A stretch of 64,000 bases of DNA, taken from assembly GCA_951802425.1 (NCBI GenBank), contig OX637804.1, forward strand, positions 2,837,044 through 2,901,043, in the 5' to 3' direction. Below the pieces are notes generated by a model that searched no databases, was not told where the DNA came from, and worked only from the letters and a program-made list of their open reading frames with translations. This document shows, one piece after another, positions 37,850 through 48,250 of the stretch; position 1 is the stretch's first letter, and each line of letters starts with the position of its first letter. The position numbers and the translations under genes were made by a program. The stretch comes from Clavaria fumosa (taxonomy: Eukaryota > Basidiomycota > Agaricomycetes > Agaricales > Clavariaceae).

Positions 37850-39685
37850 TCAGAAACCCTGCTGTGACCTGCCATTGTCTCTAGGATCCCAAGGTACACC
37901 ACCCCTCATAGCAGCTGGCCCACTTGGATGCAGCCAGCTACTACTCCGAGCAGGGCACTCCCTTGCAACCCTATAGGGACCGAAGCAATGCTTCAACCTG
38001 CCTCCCACCTTGAAATACCAGTCGAACCCTTCTGTATTCTTCAACTGGAAGCATGACCAGTACCCCTGATGGAGATGTGACCAGTATCTCGTCCCCCGTC
38101 TCAGGCTGAAGCTCCACAGGTCCCTCTGGTCCCCCCTATGCCTCCACACCTTGCTGCCATCCCAGGCTTCTTTCCATTGACTGGCGTCATCTCTCAAGAG
38201 CGCTTCGGCAAGGGTGCACGGTTCGGATCCTACAGCGCCTGCAGTCAATGCGAAGAGGGGAAAATAGTTGTCAGAGTCGTCTGAGGTGTTTTCAGGTGCA
38301 TACGCTGAAGCGTGGGCGTGGTGGCCAGCTAATTTCCTGTAAAATCCAGGTTCATGGCGTTTGTGGCGAGGTCGACCAGATTCATCATGTTCGGCATGCT
38401 GGGGGTAATCAGGCGTTGGTGACGGGGATCTGCGACTGTTGGAATGACTGTGAGTATCATCTGAGTCGCTCTCGTCACTGTCTGACAGCTGATCGTTGCT
38501 TCTTGTGTCATCTTGGTCACTTTCACTTTCGTCGGTGCCGGGTGACGAAGGGCGGGCCTCCGGAGAGTTTCGGAGAATGTCCTTTCGCCTCTCCCCCTCA
38601 ATCTCTGACTCTTCGGGGATTTGGACCGTCTGAGGATGTCTGGTACGGTCAAAAGTGACTTCATGCTCGATTTTAACTTGTCGTTTCTCAGGGACGTAAA
38701 TTCGATAGCCAGTACTCGTTGCATTGAAGCCGACGAAGTGGCCGAGCATCGCGCCAGGTTCCAGCTTGCCGGCATCTACAATTTTAACCCAGGCACACGT
38801 GCCGAATGGTACAACTCGCGACATGTCGGGTTTTTTGCCGTATCGAGCTTCGTACAGGGTACCGTTGTTGAGTGCACGTGTAGGTGAGCGGTTTTTTATC
38901 CAAGCTGCGTGATTCATCGCTTCAGCCCACAGGAATCTAGACAACTTCGAGTCGATAAGCATCGTGCGGGCTAGCTCGGCTTTCGTGCAGTTCCAATGCT
39001 CAGCAATGCCGACTTGCTCGTGCGTGTCATGGACAGTGAGTTCTCGTATTGTCCCTTTGTTGGCCAGGTGCTCACTGAATTTATCGTTGAGGAACTCATG
39101 GCCGCGGTCAGACCAGAGGATTTTTATCTTTATGCCATCCTGCATCTCAAGGTGTTTCTCAAAATCAAGATAGGCTTGAAACACCTCGTTCTTATGGCGA
39201 AGAAAGGCAACGTGAGTCCAGCGAGTTGCACAGTCGATGAAATCGACTGTGTAACGGCTCCTAAATATTGACTCAACCTTCGCAGGTCCCCATAGGTTGG
39301 TGTGGATGCAATCTCCGAAGTTCTGCGCACAGTTTTGGGCTTGCTCAGGAAACGATTGATGTTGAGGCTTTGCCTGCGCACATGCGTCACAGAACTCAGG
39401 TTCCGAGTCATCATCGAGCATTATGCCGGTAATTTTACCCATTTTTATTGCATGTTTAATGGTCTCGACATTGATATGGCCCAAGGTGCGGTGCACTTCG
39501 GTTATGCTTAGCCGCTGCGTGGCTATATTGGCGTGTAGTGGGCTGTGTTTATGCATGCTGCCGTTTAGGATGTAGAGACCGTTTATTTTCTTCACTCGGG
39601 CTAGCTCCCTTCCATCAGAATGTTTGATGGTGCAGTGTCCCTGTCCAAATGTGGCCGCATCCGACTCCATTGAATTCCCCTCCAT
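37850..39685 (-). pseudogene. Copia integrase with damaged reverse transcriptase
   Basis: 611 codons. A GAG-pre-integrase HHCC zinc region comes first (EVHRTLGHIN .. FCDACAQAK). The catalytic core follows with HTNLWGP, where the family has HTDLWGP, then WSDRGHEF and IAEHWNCT, which supply the second Asp and the Glu. The first catalytic Asp is therefore Asn. A GKKPDMSRVVPFG region and an acidic Ser/Asp hinge precede the first residues of RT (EALLRDDASQWKEAW). After that the frame is lost and the sequence no longer resembles RT. Several differences look like CpG transitions (Arg to Cys or His), as expected from methylated or RIP-like decay. Confidence 0.75.
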
Positions 39686-40075
39686 TGGCTGCGGTAACTG
39701 GCCTGGGAGACATGTTCCGGAAATTGATCAACTTCTGTCTCAAAGGGGTAAAATGGGCGGTAGCTCCACTATCAAGGAATGCGGTGATGTGGGAGCACTG
39801 ATGAGTTGCCTTGGCAGCGACATCTGTGGGAGTAGAAGTACAGGTGAATGCGACCCACTCGTCCGTCTCTTCTTTCTTCCCCTTCGTTGCTGCAGCGTTC
39901 GCTTCGGTTTGTTTGCTCTTCGCCCAGGGAGGGCGTTGTCCCTCCTTGGGTCCTCCCTTGGCAAAGCAGTCCTCTATATTGTGGTTGGTGCGTTTGCAGT
40001 TGTCCCACAGCTTCGTTTGGCCTGAAGACTTGTTCCCCTTGCCTCTGCGACGATTTTTATTTGTCTGGAAGGCCG
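39620..40075 (-). pseudogene. Copia zinc knuckle and aspartic protease, out of frame
   Basis: A continuous minus-strand frame without its own start carries a degenerate knuckle (WDNCKRTNHNIEDC, the first Cys replaced by Trp) and the protease active-site motif LDSGATAHFTP. It ends at a TGA near 39623, where the integrase frame has already begun. Such overlapping frames show at least two frameshifts in what was one Gag-Pol reading frame. Confidence 0.7.
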
Positions 40076-40109
40076 CCTGACCAGATTTTGATAGTCCATG
40101 AGTTATCTG

Positions 40110-40793
40110 TCATTGATGATTCTCCTCAAGGACAATTCTAATCAGGTAGTTCGGGTCAACAGCTTTTTTATTCATGTCTGCGGCATGGAGGACAGATTGC
40201 AGGAGTGGCCAATAGCTTAGCGGTAAGCTCACATGTATCATCGTCGCGAAGTCGTCATCATTGACTGGTGTGCCGATTGCCTCCAGTTCATTTTGCAGGT
40301 CGGTCATCGCGTTGAGGTGCGCACGCACATCTCCTCCTTCAGGGCAGTGAAGCTCCTGAATATGTTGATGGGTATCAACTTGATAAACACGACTTTTCTT
40401 CCTAGCATCCAAGATTATTTGCTGCCACATCTGTGCAGCTGAAGTGTTTGCCCGGAGCATCGTGGAAAGTCGCAGCGAGACAGAGGTAAGCATTATGTGT
40501 TGTGCCACGTACTCTTTTTGCTCATACTCGTCCATAGCGCATTCGAGCTCTTGGATCTCGAGTTGCGTGGCAGGTTTTCCAGGATCAGAAACTGGTTGGC
40601 CGTTCTCGATGTCAAAAGGTAGAGGTCGCCTTGCTGTCCTTTCGACGTGTCTGATCAGTCCCTTGGCTCCCATAGCGGTCTTGGCTCTCATTTCGTAATC
40701 AGGCCAGTTTGAACTGTTGTTGCGAAGCTTTATTATTGCGAACGAGGAGCTCTGGGGGGCGACAGAACCTTTGTGTTGGGAAGCAGGTCTCAT
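40110..40793 (-). CDS. Copia-type Gag polyprotein, N-terminal part
   Basis: 227 residues from an ATG. The part around IKLRNNSSNWPDYEMRAKTAM and the later helical stretch (MDEYEQKEYVAQHIMLTS, LNAMTDLQNELEAIG) match the fungal copia Gag pattern (UBN2-like). It stops before its zinc knuckle, which lies in another frame just downstream, so at least one frameshift separates the capsid part from the nucleic-acid-binding part. Gag would form the particle that packages element RNA. The frame itself is intact, so a truncated Gag could still be made. Confidence 0.65.
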   Translation of the reverse strand: MRPASQHKGSVAPQSSSFAIIKLRNNSSNWPDYEMRAKTAMGAKGLIRHVERTARRPLPFDIENGQPVSDPGKPATQLEIQELECAMDEYEQKEYVAQHIMLTSVSLRLSTMLRANTSAAQMWQQIILDARKKSRVYQVDTHQHIQELHCPEGGDVRAHLNAMTDLQNELEAIGTPVNDDDFATMIHVSLPLSYWPLLQSVLHAADMNKKAVDPNYLIRIVLEENHQ

Positions 40794-41035
40794 AATCTCT
40801 AGAATAGAGGTGACCTGACACTACAGTTAGATGCTCAGTTGGTAGTCCGAACTTATCTGGTATTCACCTGACACTACAGTTAGACTATAAGTATTTAGTG
40901 TCAGTACAAAGAGTGTAAGGTGATAAAAGTTATTTAGACTCACTGCTCAGTTGGTAGTCCGAACTGAGCAGTATCGCACCATGCGCGTGGCTGTGAAAAG
41001 TGTAAATTAGGTTTGTGCTCTGCTTGAACATCCAA
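40794..41035. other. Short direct repeats upstream of copia Gag
   Basis: CACCTGACACTACAGTTAGA appears in two nearly identical forms (about 40811 and 40867), and GCTCAGTTGGTAGTCCGAAC also appears twice (about 40832 and 40943). They may be remains of a copia LTR or leader; no complete LTR can be drawn. Confidence 0.45.
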
Positions 41036-41307
41036 CATTGATGTCATAGAACTACTGGCAGTGTTAGTTCAGTTTATATCATTGATCAAGGAAACTCAAT
41101 CCTCAATCAACAACATGCCCATATTGTTGACCAATGGTAAGTGCAAATAGTCAGCCAATGGCATGCACATATTGTCAGTCAACAAAGCAGTGGAAGCAGG
41201 GCATACAAGCAAGGTGAGCATGATAGACAGGGACTTACATTGAGGGGTTGAGTGACTTGCTGACAGTAGACTCTGAAGGTCTGAGACAACTGGGGACAGG
41301 GACAGGA

Positions 41308-42174
41308 AATTTTGTTCCCACATTTCATCAGTCTTTCTTGTCTAGGTGGCTAACATTATTATGCCTTCTTGTCTCACTACCCATGGTGGGCCTTCTTCTT
41401 CCATTCTATCCAGCATCCATTCAAGCCCTCCTTTATCTGAAGTGCTCCCTGCTGACCCTGTGGCACTATCAGATAGTCACCCATATACTAGCATACCATT
41501 GCCCTTGCATTATTGTCTGCTCTCCTGTCTCTGCCCAAGTGAATTCATTCAGCAATTGCATCTCATATGTTGATAGCTGTGGGCCACACACTTTGAAACA
41601 CATGCATACAAGCCTTGACACTGACTCAACTCACAACTGAACTGACTTTATAAGATGTGGGCATCCATGACACCCACTTTGACATACACCTTCAGTCAAC
41701 CTTGTGCATCATGTGAGCATGGGAGTCCTGGATACCCACTTTGAGATACACATCCAGTCAACTTACTTTGTACATTATGAGAGGTGTGGGTGTCCTGGCC
41801 ATTTACATGGCATGTCTCACCTGTAACATGTCCAAGCCTGCATCACATTGGATCTTGGTAGGTATGTAGGACCTAGGTATTAGCATGCTGGGAGTGAGCA
41901 GCACAGGTAGCATAAGTAGGATGGAGGGTGGACAGTCTGAGTGGGGTGAGTGGGTGGCACAAGCAAGGTGAGTAAAGCAGGAAGCATGCCAGGTGGTGTA
42001 GCACCAATGAGGTGAGTGGGCAGACAGCACAAGCAGGGTGGATGGTGCAATTGGGGTGAGCAGCATGGGTGACACCAGTGGGGCAAGTTTGGTGGACAAG
42101 TGCATGTGCATATTATCAGTCAATGATATATATGCTTGAGTAATGTATGTGTTTACTGTGCTCATGTTTGTCAT
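41308..42174 (+). repeat. Left arm of palindrome 1
   Basis: Begins AATTTTGTTCCCACATTTC and ends TTTGTCAT. Its reverse complement is 42209-43075, base for base in length. Confidence 0.88.
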
Positions 42175-42208
42175 CCTGGCACTGCTCATGCTCATCAGTC
42201 ATTGCTTA

Positions 42209-43075
42209 ATGACAAACATGAGCACAGTAAACACATACATTACTCAAGCAGATATATCATTGACTGATAATATGCACATGCACTTGTCCACCAAACTTGC
42301 CCCACTGGTGTCACCCATGCTGCTCACCCCAATTGCACCATCCACCCTGCTTGTGCTGTCTGCCCACTCACCTCATTGGTGCTACACCACCTGGCATGCT
42401 TCCTGCTTTACTCACCTTGCTTGTGCCACCCACTCACCCCACTCAGACTGTCCACCCTCCATCCTACTTATGCTACCTGTGCTGCTCACTCCCAGCATGC
42501 TAATACCTAGGTCCTACATACCTACCAAGATCCAATGTGATGCAGGCTTGGACATGTTACAGGTGAGACATGCCATGTAAATGGCCAGGACACCCACACC
42601 TCTCATAATGTACAAAGTAAGTTGACTGGATGTGTATCTCAAAGTGGGTATCCAGGACTCCCATGCTCACATGATGCACAAGGTTGACTGAAGGTGTATG
42701 TCAAAGTGGGTGTCATGGATGCCCACATCTTATAAAGTCAGTTCAGTTGTGAGTTGAGTCAGTGTCAAGGCTTGTATGCATGTGTTTCAAAGTGTGTGGC
42801 CCACAGCTATCAACATATGAGATGCAATTGCTGAATGAATTCACTTGGGCAGAGACAGGAGAGCAGACAATAATGCAAGGGCAATGGTATGCTAGTATAT
42901 GGGTGACTATCTGATAGTGCCACAGGGTCAGCAGGGAGCACTTCGGATAGAGGAGGGCTTGAATGGATGCTGGATAGAATGGAAGAAGAAGGCCCACCAT
43001 GGGTAGTGAGACAAGAAGGCATAATAATGTTAGCCACCTAGACAAGAAAGACTGATGAAATGTGGGAACAAAATT
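42209..43075 (-). repeat. Right arm of palindrome 1
   Basis: Begins ATGACAAACATGAGC and ends GGGAACAAAATT; the inverted partner of 41308-42174. Confidence 0.88.
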
Positions 43076-43270
43076 GCATTTCTTAAGGTGGGTTGCTAAC
43101 TATTCCCTAGGATGAATAGGCTAGCCTATTCAGGTTGGATGTTGGATACCTTCAAATCTCACCCCCCCCTTGGAATTGAGGGTGGTGGCAGTGAGGGGAG
43201 GTGACCCAGAGTGGATTAGGGTTAGGTTAAGGGGGTTCGTGGTTTCCCCTAACTCAAATGGCAGGGTTAG

Positions 43271-43809
43271 GGCCTGGTTGGATTGACTGGGCCTGGTTGG
43301 ATCACCTTGGGGCATGGTTGGATTAACCCAGGGCATGGTTGGATTGACCCAGGGCATGGTTGGATCACCTTGGGGCCTGGTTGGATCTACTCAGAGCATG
43401 GTTGGATTGACCCAGGGCATGGTTGGATCACCCTGAGGCATGGTTGGATCCACTCAGAGCATGGTTGGATTGACCCAGGGCATGGTTGGATTAACCCAGG
43501 GCCTGGTTGGATCTACTTGGGGCATGGTTGGATCTACTTGGGGCATGGTTGGATCTACTTGGGGCATGGTTGGATTAACCCAGGGCCTGGTTGGATCTAC
43601 TTGGGGCCTGGTTGGTTCACCCTGAGGCATGGTTGGATCTACTCAGAGCATGGTTGGATCTACTTGGGGCATGGTTGGATTAACCCAGGGCCTGGTTGGA
43701 TCACCCTGAGGCATGGTTGGATTGACCCAGGGCATGGTTGGATCACCCTGTGGTTAGGTTGGATTGACCCAGGGCATGGTTGGATCACCTTGGGGCCTGG
43801 TTGGATCTA
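43271..43809. repeat. 21 bp minisatellite, about 26 copies
   Basis: Units of the form GGCATGGTTGGATCACCTTG / GATTGACCCAG / GATCTACTTGG repeat every 21 bp with a constant GGTTGGAT core. Since 21 is a multiple of three, the plus strand is open throughout (43283-43813) and reads as a heptad GWI-x-x-G-H/P. No promoter, start context or downstream coding sequence supports a protein. It directly adjoins the lone 651-type monomer. Confidence 0.92.
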
Positions 43810-44230
43810 CTAATAGCATAGTCCTTGTGCAGATGGAGCATCTGCGCTTTCTTTCACTGCAAGCTAACCACTCAAGCTAGTCTTTTGAAATTTTGTGTGC
43901 CTATATCTACCCCTCTAATCCTCAATTTCCATGGTTTACATTTTCCCCAAACCTATTTCCCAATGCATGGCAGAGCTGCTGACCAAACCAGTCAAAATTC
44001 TCCCATTTATCAAAACCAACCATAGGATTCCAAAACAAATGGAATGTTATACTGGGCCATCCCATACCTATCATATTCCATCCCTCTCTCTCCCCTCCCA
44101 TCACCCACAAAGCAACAATTCCAGCATATAGTCAGAATCCAGTTCTCACATCCTCACACAAGTTTGTACTTGTGGTGGCACCTAATCAAAAGGGATCACA
44201 TTGAAAGATTGAGTATAGTGCATGAATAAT
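43810..44230. repeat. Single diverged relative of the 651 bp satellite monomer
   Basis: CTAATAGCATAGTCCTTGTGC through TGCATGAATAAT corresponds to the first ~423 bp of a satellite unit (11433-11855), with scattered substitutions and small gaps. The remaining ~228 bp of the unit are missing. Its left end coincides with the left end of the array, so CTAAYAGCATAG is probably the true left end of the ancestral element. Confidence 0.88.
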
Positions 44231-44514
44231 TTAGGGTTCCTGGGGTCTTCCAGCAAAATTTGAAATATAGTAGCTGTGAAGTAGTTATTAGAAGAACATA
44301 TGCAGCTGACTGATAGCTGCATATATGAATGTTGATGTTGTCATGTCATGAGGTGGGTCACATGGTGATGCTTGTGACCATGGGTAATACTGGTAATGTG
44401 AATAAGACTAATGTATTCATGTGGCATAATGTGCCAGATGAAGGGATTGTGCCATGGCATATCATACATAGTATTGGAGGCTGCTGGTGTGCCATCATTG
44501 TGGTTAGCTGCTGG
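44231..44514. repeat. Dispersed segment shared with the right flank of the 651 bp array
   Basis: TTAGGGTTCCTGGGGTC through GGCTGCTGGTG matches 26911-27193 with few changes, including GTGCCATGGCATATCATAC. Here it follows the lone monomer directly; at the array, 142 bp of other sequence stand between them. Confidence 0.82.
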
Positions 44515-44867
44515 TGTTAGGATTGCTTACCTAAGCCATCCCAAAGAGGAGTTGTGGAGAAACTGGGGAGGCTTGTTGGAAGGCCACATGACCTGTGGCT
44601 GAGAGTCAGATTACTTAATCCCCAAAGTCACCTGACCTGCACCTTGGCATGTCACATGATCCAAGGATCCAAGCATGAGAACACCAGCAAGTGCTGAGGC
44701 ATTTGCTATAAGTACTTCACCTTTTCCTTTTTTGTACTCTTTTCCCCTTATCTTAGTATTGTCATCATGACCTCCCTTAAGTTGTGTGAGCCCAGTCTTA
44801 TATAATACTAAGATCTGCCCATCTGCCCAAGCCCTGTGTCCTAACCCAGCTAGCCTGGACCCTGACA
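44515..44867. mobile_element. Possible second LTR type (353 bp)
   Basis: It starts TGTTAGGATTGC and ends GGACCCTGACA, giving TG..CA ends with the same TGTTAGG/CCTGACA inverted ends as the larger LTR family, but the interior differs. The flanking five bases (GCTGG and CATTG) do not match. The only support is the ends and the placement in the same CTG-rich sequence that hosts the solo LTR. Confidence 0.3.
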
Positions 44868-45040
44868 CATTGTCACAGCTCAGCCCCTATCATCCTCTTT
44901 TCCTTTTCCTTGCCTGTGGTGTGTAACAGAACCACATGAATTTTTTACTGTGTGTAGATACACATGACCCAACCTGGAAGATGACTACTGTGACCCTCTC
45001 TGGGTGATACCAAGTGCCCAGCAACACTGCCCACCACTCA

Positions 45041-45869
45041 ATCAAGTCTAGAGTACCATAAGTACATGTGAGACTTTATATGTGCACGTACAGGAAGTAT
45101 AATAGAAAAGGAAAAGTGCAGAGGTCACCAAGCAACAAGACTATAGTAGTACAGGGTAGACCTAGTTGTGAAATGACCATGCGTGTGCTCTACTAAGGTT
45201 GCAAGGGGTAGGGAAGACATAAGTAAGGTCACAAATGTGACCAGTCATGGGTCATGACCTAGCTAGATAAGCATATGTGTAACTATAACTATGGGGGTAT
45301 CTTCAGATCATAAGTATCGCAGTTATAGATTACTGAGGGCAAGTAGGGGAGCATAATTTGAAGGTATATATGACTGACCGTCAGTGGCACGTTTGGTTGT
45401 TAAGGTCACAAGGTCATGCGAGTGATCATGTGGGTGATGCTAGTGGTGCAGGTGACTTTAGGTGGGAAGTCACATGGGTAACATTGGTAACACAAGTAAT
45501 GTGAGTGGCACTGGTAATGGTAGTAGCACCAGTGATGTCATGGTAATGTCAGTGATGCTGGTAGCACTGGTGGTGTCACATGGCAGGTCATGTGCCAGAT
45601 GAAGAGATTGCAGAACTGTGTGTTGTGCATTGATATGGTGGGTTCGGACGAAGTATACATGTGGGGTGAGGCAGAGAGAGGCATTGCGAGTATGGTATGG
45701 TGGTCGTGAGTGTCGTGTGAATGCGGTAGAGGTCAGAGGGGCTCCCAGAAGGGGACAGTGGGTTCCGGAAGTGTGTAGAGGGGCTCACAAAGTTATAGAG
45801 GGCAATCAGGAGGTTCGTAGGTGTCGGTAAAGTCGGCTTGGGCAAAGGAAAAATGAATGGGTCCTGACA
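45041..45869 (+). mobile_element. LTR fragment, last ~830 bp
   Basis: It resumes the 27429-type LTR at ATCAAGTCTA and ends GGGTCCTGACA. The missing first part is the part present at 34652-35273. The internal order (ATGTGCA.., GGTCACC.., GATCATAAGTA.., ACATTGGTAACAC) agrees with the solo LTR. Gypsy pol sequence starts directly after it. Confidence 0.7.
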
Positions 45870-46746
45870 CACCCCTGAAAACAAGTACCCTCACATCTGC
45901 AAGTATTCCAGACACCCATTTTCCCAACCCTGGCCCTATCCCTGATTGGCCCAGCCACTACCCTTTGGTTTTTAGTGAAGCAAAGGGGGATGAGCTTCCC
46001 TGCTCCCGCCCAGACTTAGATATTAAAATTGAGTTTAAACTGGACCCTGGGCACCTCTCCTCTAAGCTATACTCACTAATGCAAGGAGAGATGGTGGTGA
46101 ATCACTGGGTGGATGAGCAGCTGGCCTCTGGACAAATCTGACCTTGGAAGTCCCTGTATGTGAGCCCCCTCTTCTTCAAATGCGAGAAGGACAAGCTGCA
46201 GCCCATTATCAACTACTCCAGCTGAACTTGCATCAAATCAAAGACAAGTACACCCTCCCCCTCATCTGAGACACTGTGGATGTGTTAAAGGGGGCAACTA
46301 TCTATCCCAAGATTGATGCGAAGGGAGGTTTCCCATCAATGCAGGTCTGGCCAGAACATCAACACCACTGTGCTTTCCTAACACCTCATGGACTCTTTGA
46401 ACCAACAGTTATGTGGTTTGGGCTACAGAATGCACCTGCAACCTTCCAGTGCTTCATGAACCATGTGTTGAGGGAAGAGATTGCAGGAGGGCATGTCTGG
46501 GCCTATGTTGATGATGTTATAGTGTTTGCAGAGGATTTGGCTATGCACCAGTATTGGATGGATCAGGTCTTGAGGAAGTTCAGGGAGAATGGGCTGTGTC
46601 TCAGACTCAGCAAGTGTGAGTTCAAGATGAGTGAGATCTTCTTCCTGGGAATGAAGATCTCCCACAACTATCTGGAGCACTGTCACACCTGTGCTGCTCC
46701 CTTCAGGTCCGGACTGGAAACACTATCTCCAGTTCTGGATCTCTGA
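45870..46746 (+). pseudogene. Ty3/gypsy reverse transcriptase fragment
   Basis: A frame up to 46141 has the run-in to RT (SSKLYSLMQGEM, HWVDEQLASGQI). After a stop, WKSLYVSPLFF and LQPIINY follow, then further stops near 46224 and 46270. The frame 46276-46746 contains the RT core: GLFEPTVMWFGLQNAPATFQ, the active site YVDD (in AYVDDVIVFA) and LSKCEFKMSEIFFLGM. This order and these motifs are typical of Ty3/gypsy elements of basidiomycetes. RNase H and integrase are missing and several stops interrupt it, so it is dead. Confidence 0.82.
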
Positions 46747-46897
46747 TAGCTCATACCTTGTGCCTCAGTAGTAGGTTTTCATCCTCTGGCTCCTCACTTT
46801 CAACCACAGGTATCTCCTGTGGTTTATTGGGCCCTGCCTTGCCTGGATCCTCCTGTAAGGCATAGTTCCTTACATTTCCCCTAAAAGCCTCTGGCTT

Positions 46898-47773
46898 TCA
46901 CTGTGACTGCAGACATGCACTCATGTAATGCCCTGCTTTCCTGCATGTATAATATATTAAAGGAGCTTTCCACTCCTCTCCAATTTGTGGCCCTGCCTTG
47001 GGCAGTTCTAGCTGGGGTTTACTCCCTCTGGCTGGGGTGCATTCATCCTGCACACAGTCAATCCACAGGGGAAAAGGTTCCCCTGGCCTGTGGTCTGTGT
47101 GTGGCTGATATGGCCACAGTCTCACAAACTGCTGCCCCACAGGTATTCTACCTGTGGGTGGGTTTCCTTTGGTACCCACTGGGTTCCCTGACGAAGGCAC
47201 TGCCCTCTGCTGCCAGAGGTAGTGGAGGGTCGCTTCCACTTGGTGACTAGCGTCGATAATATCCTCGATGCTAATTGCACGAGTTTTGAAGATGGCCTCC
47301 ACCATCTTGTTAGGCAGTCCATTAAGGAACTGCCTCTTCATCGTACCAGCATCAGGTGGGGTGAGCATTTGCTCAGCTGCCTGGGCCAATTCATTCCAGA
47401 ATCCCAAGGCACCCTTCACCTTTGTGAACTTTACCTGGTAGAAGGCATCCACTGCCTTTTGGGCCATTACCTCAGTCAGGAACTGCTTAAACATAGCAGT
47501 TATCAATTCCTCGAAGGTGGACCTTCGAGGAGCACAGGACAGTCCTGTTACTTCTTGGGTATACCAAGTAGCAGCTATTCTGCTCAGTTGTGAACCTGCT
47601 AACATGACACATTGGTTCTCCAACTGCAGTCGGACTACTCTATAAATGTAGAAGTAGTTAAAGAGGCCATTGAGCCACCCTTCCCAGACAACAAGATCAT
47701 CTTGTCTGTCATAGAGCTCAGGGGGCTCAATCTTGATCCCCTTAATCTCAGCTATTGCCTTGGGCAATAGCAA
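46898..47773 (-). pseudogene. Ty3/gypsy Gag, opposite strand to the RT pieces
   Basis: 291 open codons with the retrotransposon Gag capsid pattern: PPELYDRQDDLVVWEGWLN, then TFEELITAMFKQFL and ALGFWNELAQAAEQ. At the end is a zinc knuckle, YYTCRKAGHYMSAC, in which the first Cys of CX2CX4HX4C is Tyr. The frame is open, but the knuckle is damaged and no protease or RT follows on this strand. It lies between two plus-strand RT fragments, so the region has been rearranged or received separate insertions. Confidence 0.68.
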
Positions 47774-47899
47774 GGTTTTATCTCATATCATCACAAGATA
47801 GCAATGTAACACATCACTTTGGTAGTTGGTAGAACTTGGGGATACTTCCTGATTAATCTCCCACTCCTTCTGGGGTGGTTCCATCCATCTGAATGGGCC

Positions 47900-48250
47900 C
47901 ATTCAACTTGTTGGCTCTCAATGGTTGCTAGAAGCCAGGGGCAGCATCATGCAAGCAGATCCTGTGCTTTGTATCCCAAAAATGAGCCAGAATCTGCTCC
48001 TGTGGACAGTTGTAGACTGTCAGAAACAGAATGCGAACACCTTATGGGATATCACCCTGTTGCCTGACCAGGACCAGATCAGACAAGACATGGCTAGAGC
48101 ATGTACATATCTGTCAGATGTGTACAAGCAAGTGCATGTGGAACCTGAAGAAGTTTGAAAGATGGCATTTGCAACTGCCTTAGGCACCATGTTCTCACAT
48201 GTGATGCAGATAGGAATTGCAATGCCCCTGGGTAATGACACAGTGGTCAA
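47900..48250 (+). pseudogene. Second Ty3/gypsy RT fragment
   Basis: The frame 47925-48158 reads LWTVVDCQKQNANTLWD, then DQDQIRQDMARA and LSDVYKQVHVEPEEV; after a TGA it continues KMAFATALGTMFSHVMQ. In intact elements these stretches are the N-terminal RT motifs including the DLSDAYEQV active-site Asp region. It belongs to a different gypsy subfamily from the fragment at 45870-46746, because it covers the equivalent RT segment with different sequence. Confidence 0.72.

Larger units (their letters stand above)
37850..40793 (-). mobile_element. Ty1/copia retrotransposon, truncated and frameshifted
   Basis: On the minus strand the order is Gag (40793-40110), zinc knuckle and protease (about 40075-39625), integrase (39685 to about 38600), an acidic Ser/Asp hinge, and only the beginning of reverse transcriptase, fading before 37850. 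Protease-integrase-RT order defines copia rather than gypsy. Frame changes lie near 40110 and 39650, and RT is degraded. No LTR pair is recognisable: the 5' side ends in short repeats at 40800-41035, and the 3' side in unassigned sequence. It cannot move by itself. Confidence 0.85.
41036..43098. mobile_element. Foldback element 1 with an 867 bp-arm palindrome
   Basis: The left arm 41308-42174 and right arm 42209-43075 are near-perfect inverted repeats of equal length (867 bp) around a 34 bp spacer (42175-42208). Only a few mismatches are visible. The element extends beyond the arms: 41036-41307 on the left and 43076-43098 on the right are shared with element 2 at 48720-50268. All longer frames occur in mirror pairs on both strands, so none is evidence for a gene. 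I see no transposase. It is probably a non-autonomous foldback element or an inverted duplication. Confidence 0.8.

Noticed and set aside
41248..43045. Pairs of 75-145 codon frames in foldback element 1
   Set aside because: Each frame has a mirror copy in the other arm, composition is repeat-like (His/Cys/Pro), and the same parts are broken in element 2.
44515..44867. Confident call of a second complete LTR
   Set aside because: Only the ends fit; there is no target duplication and no second copy in the window, so it is kept at low confidence.
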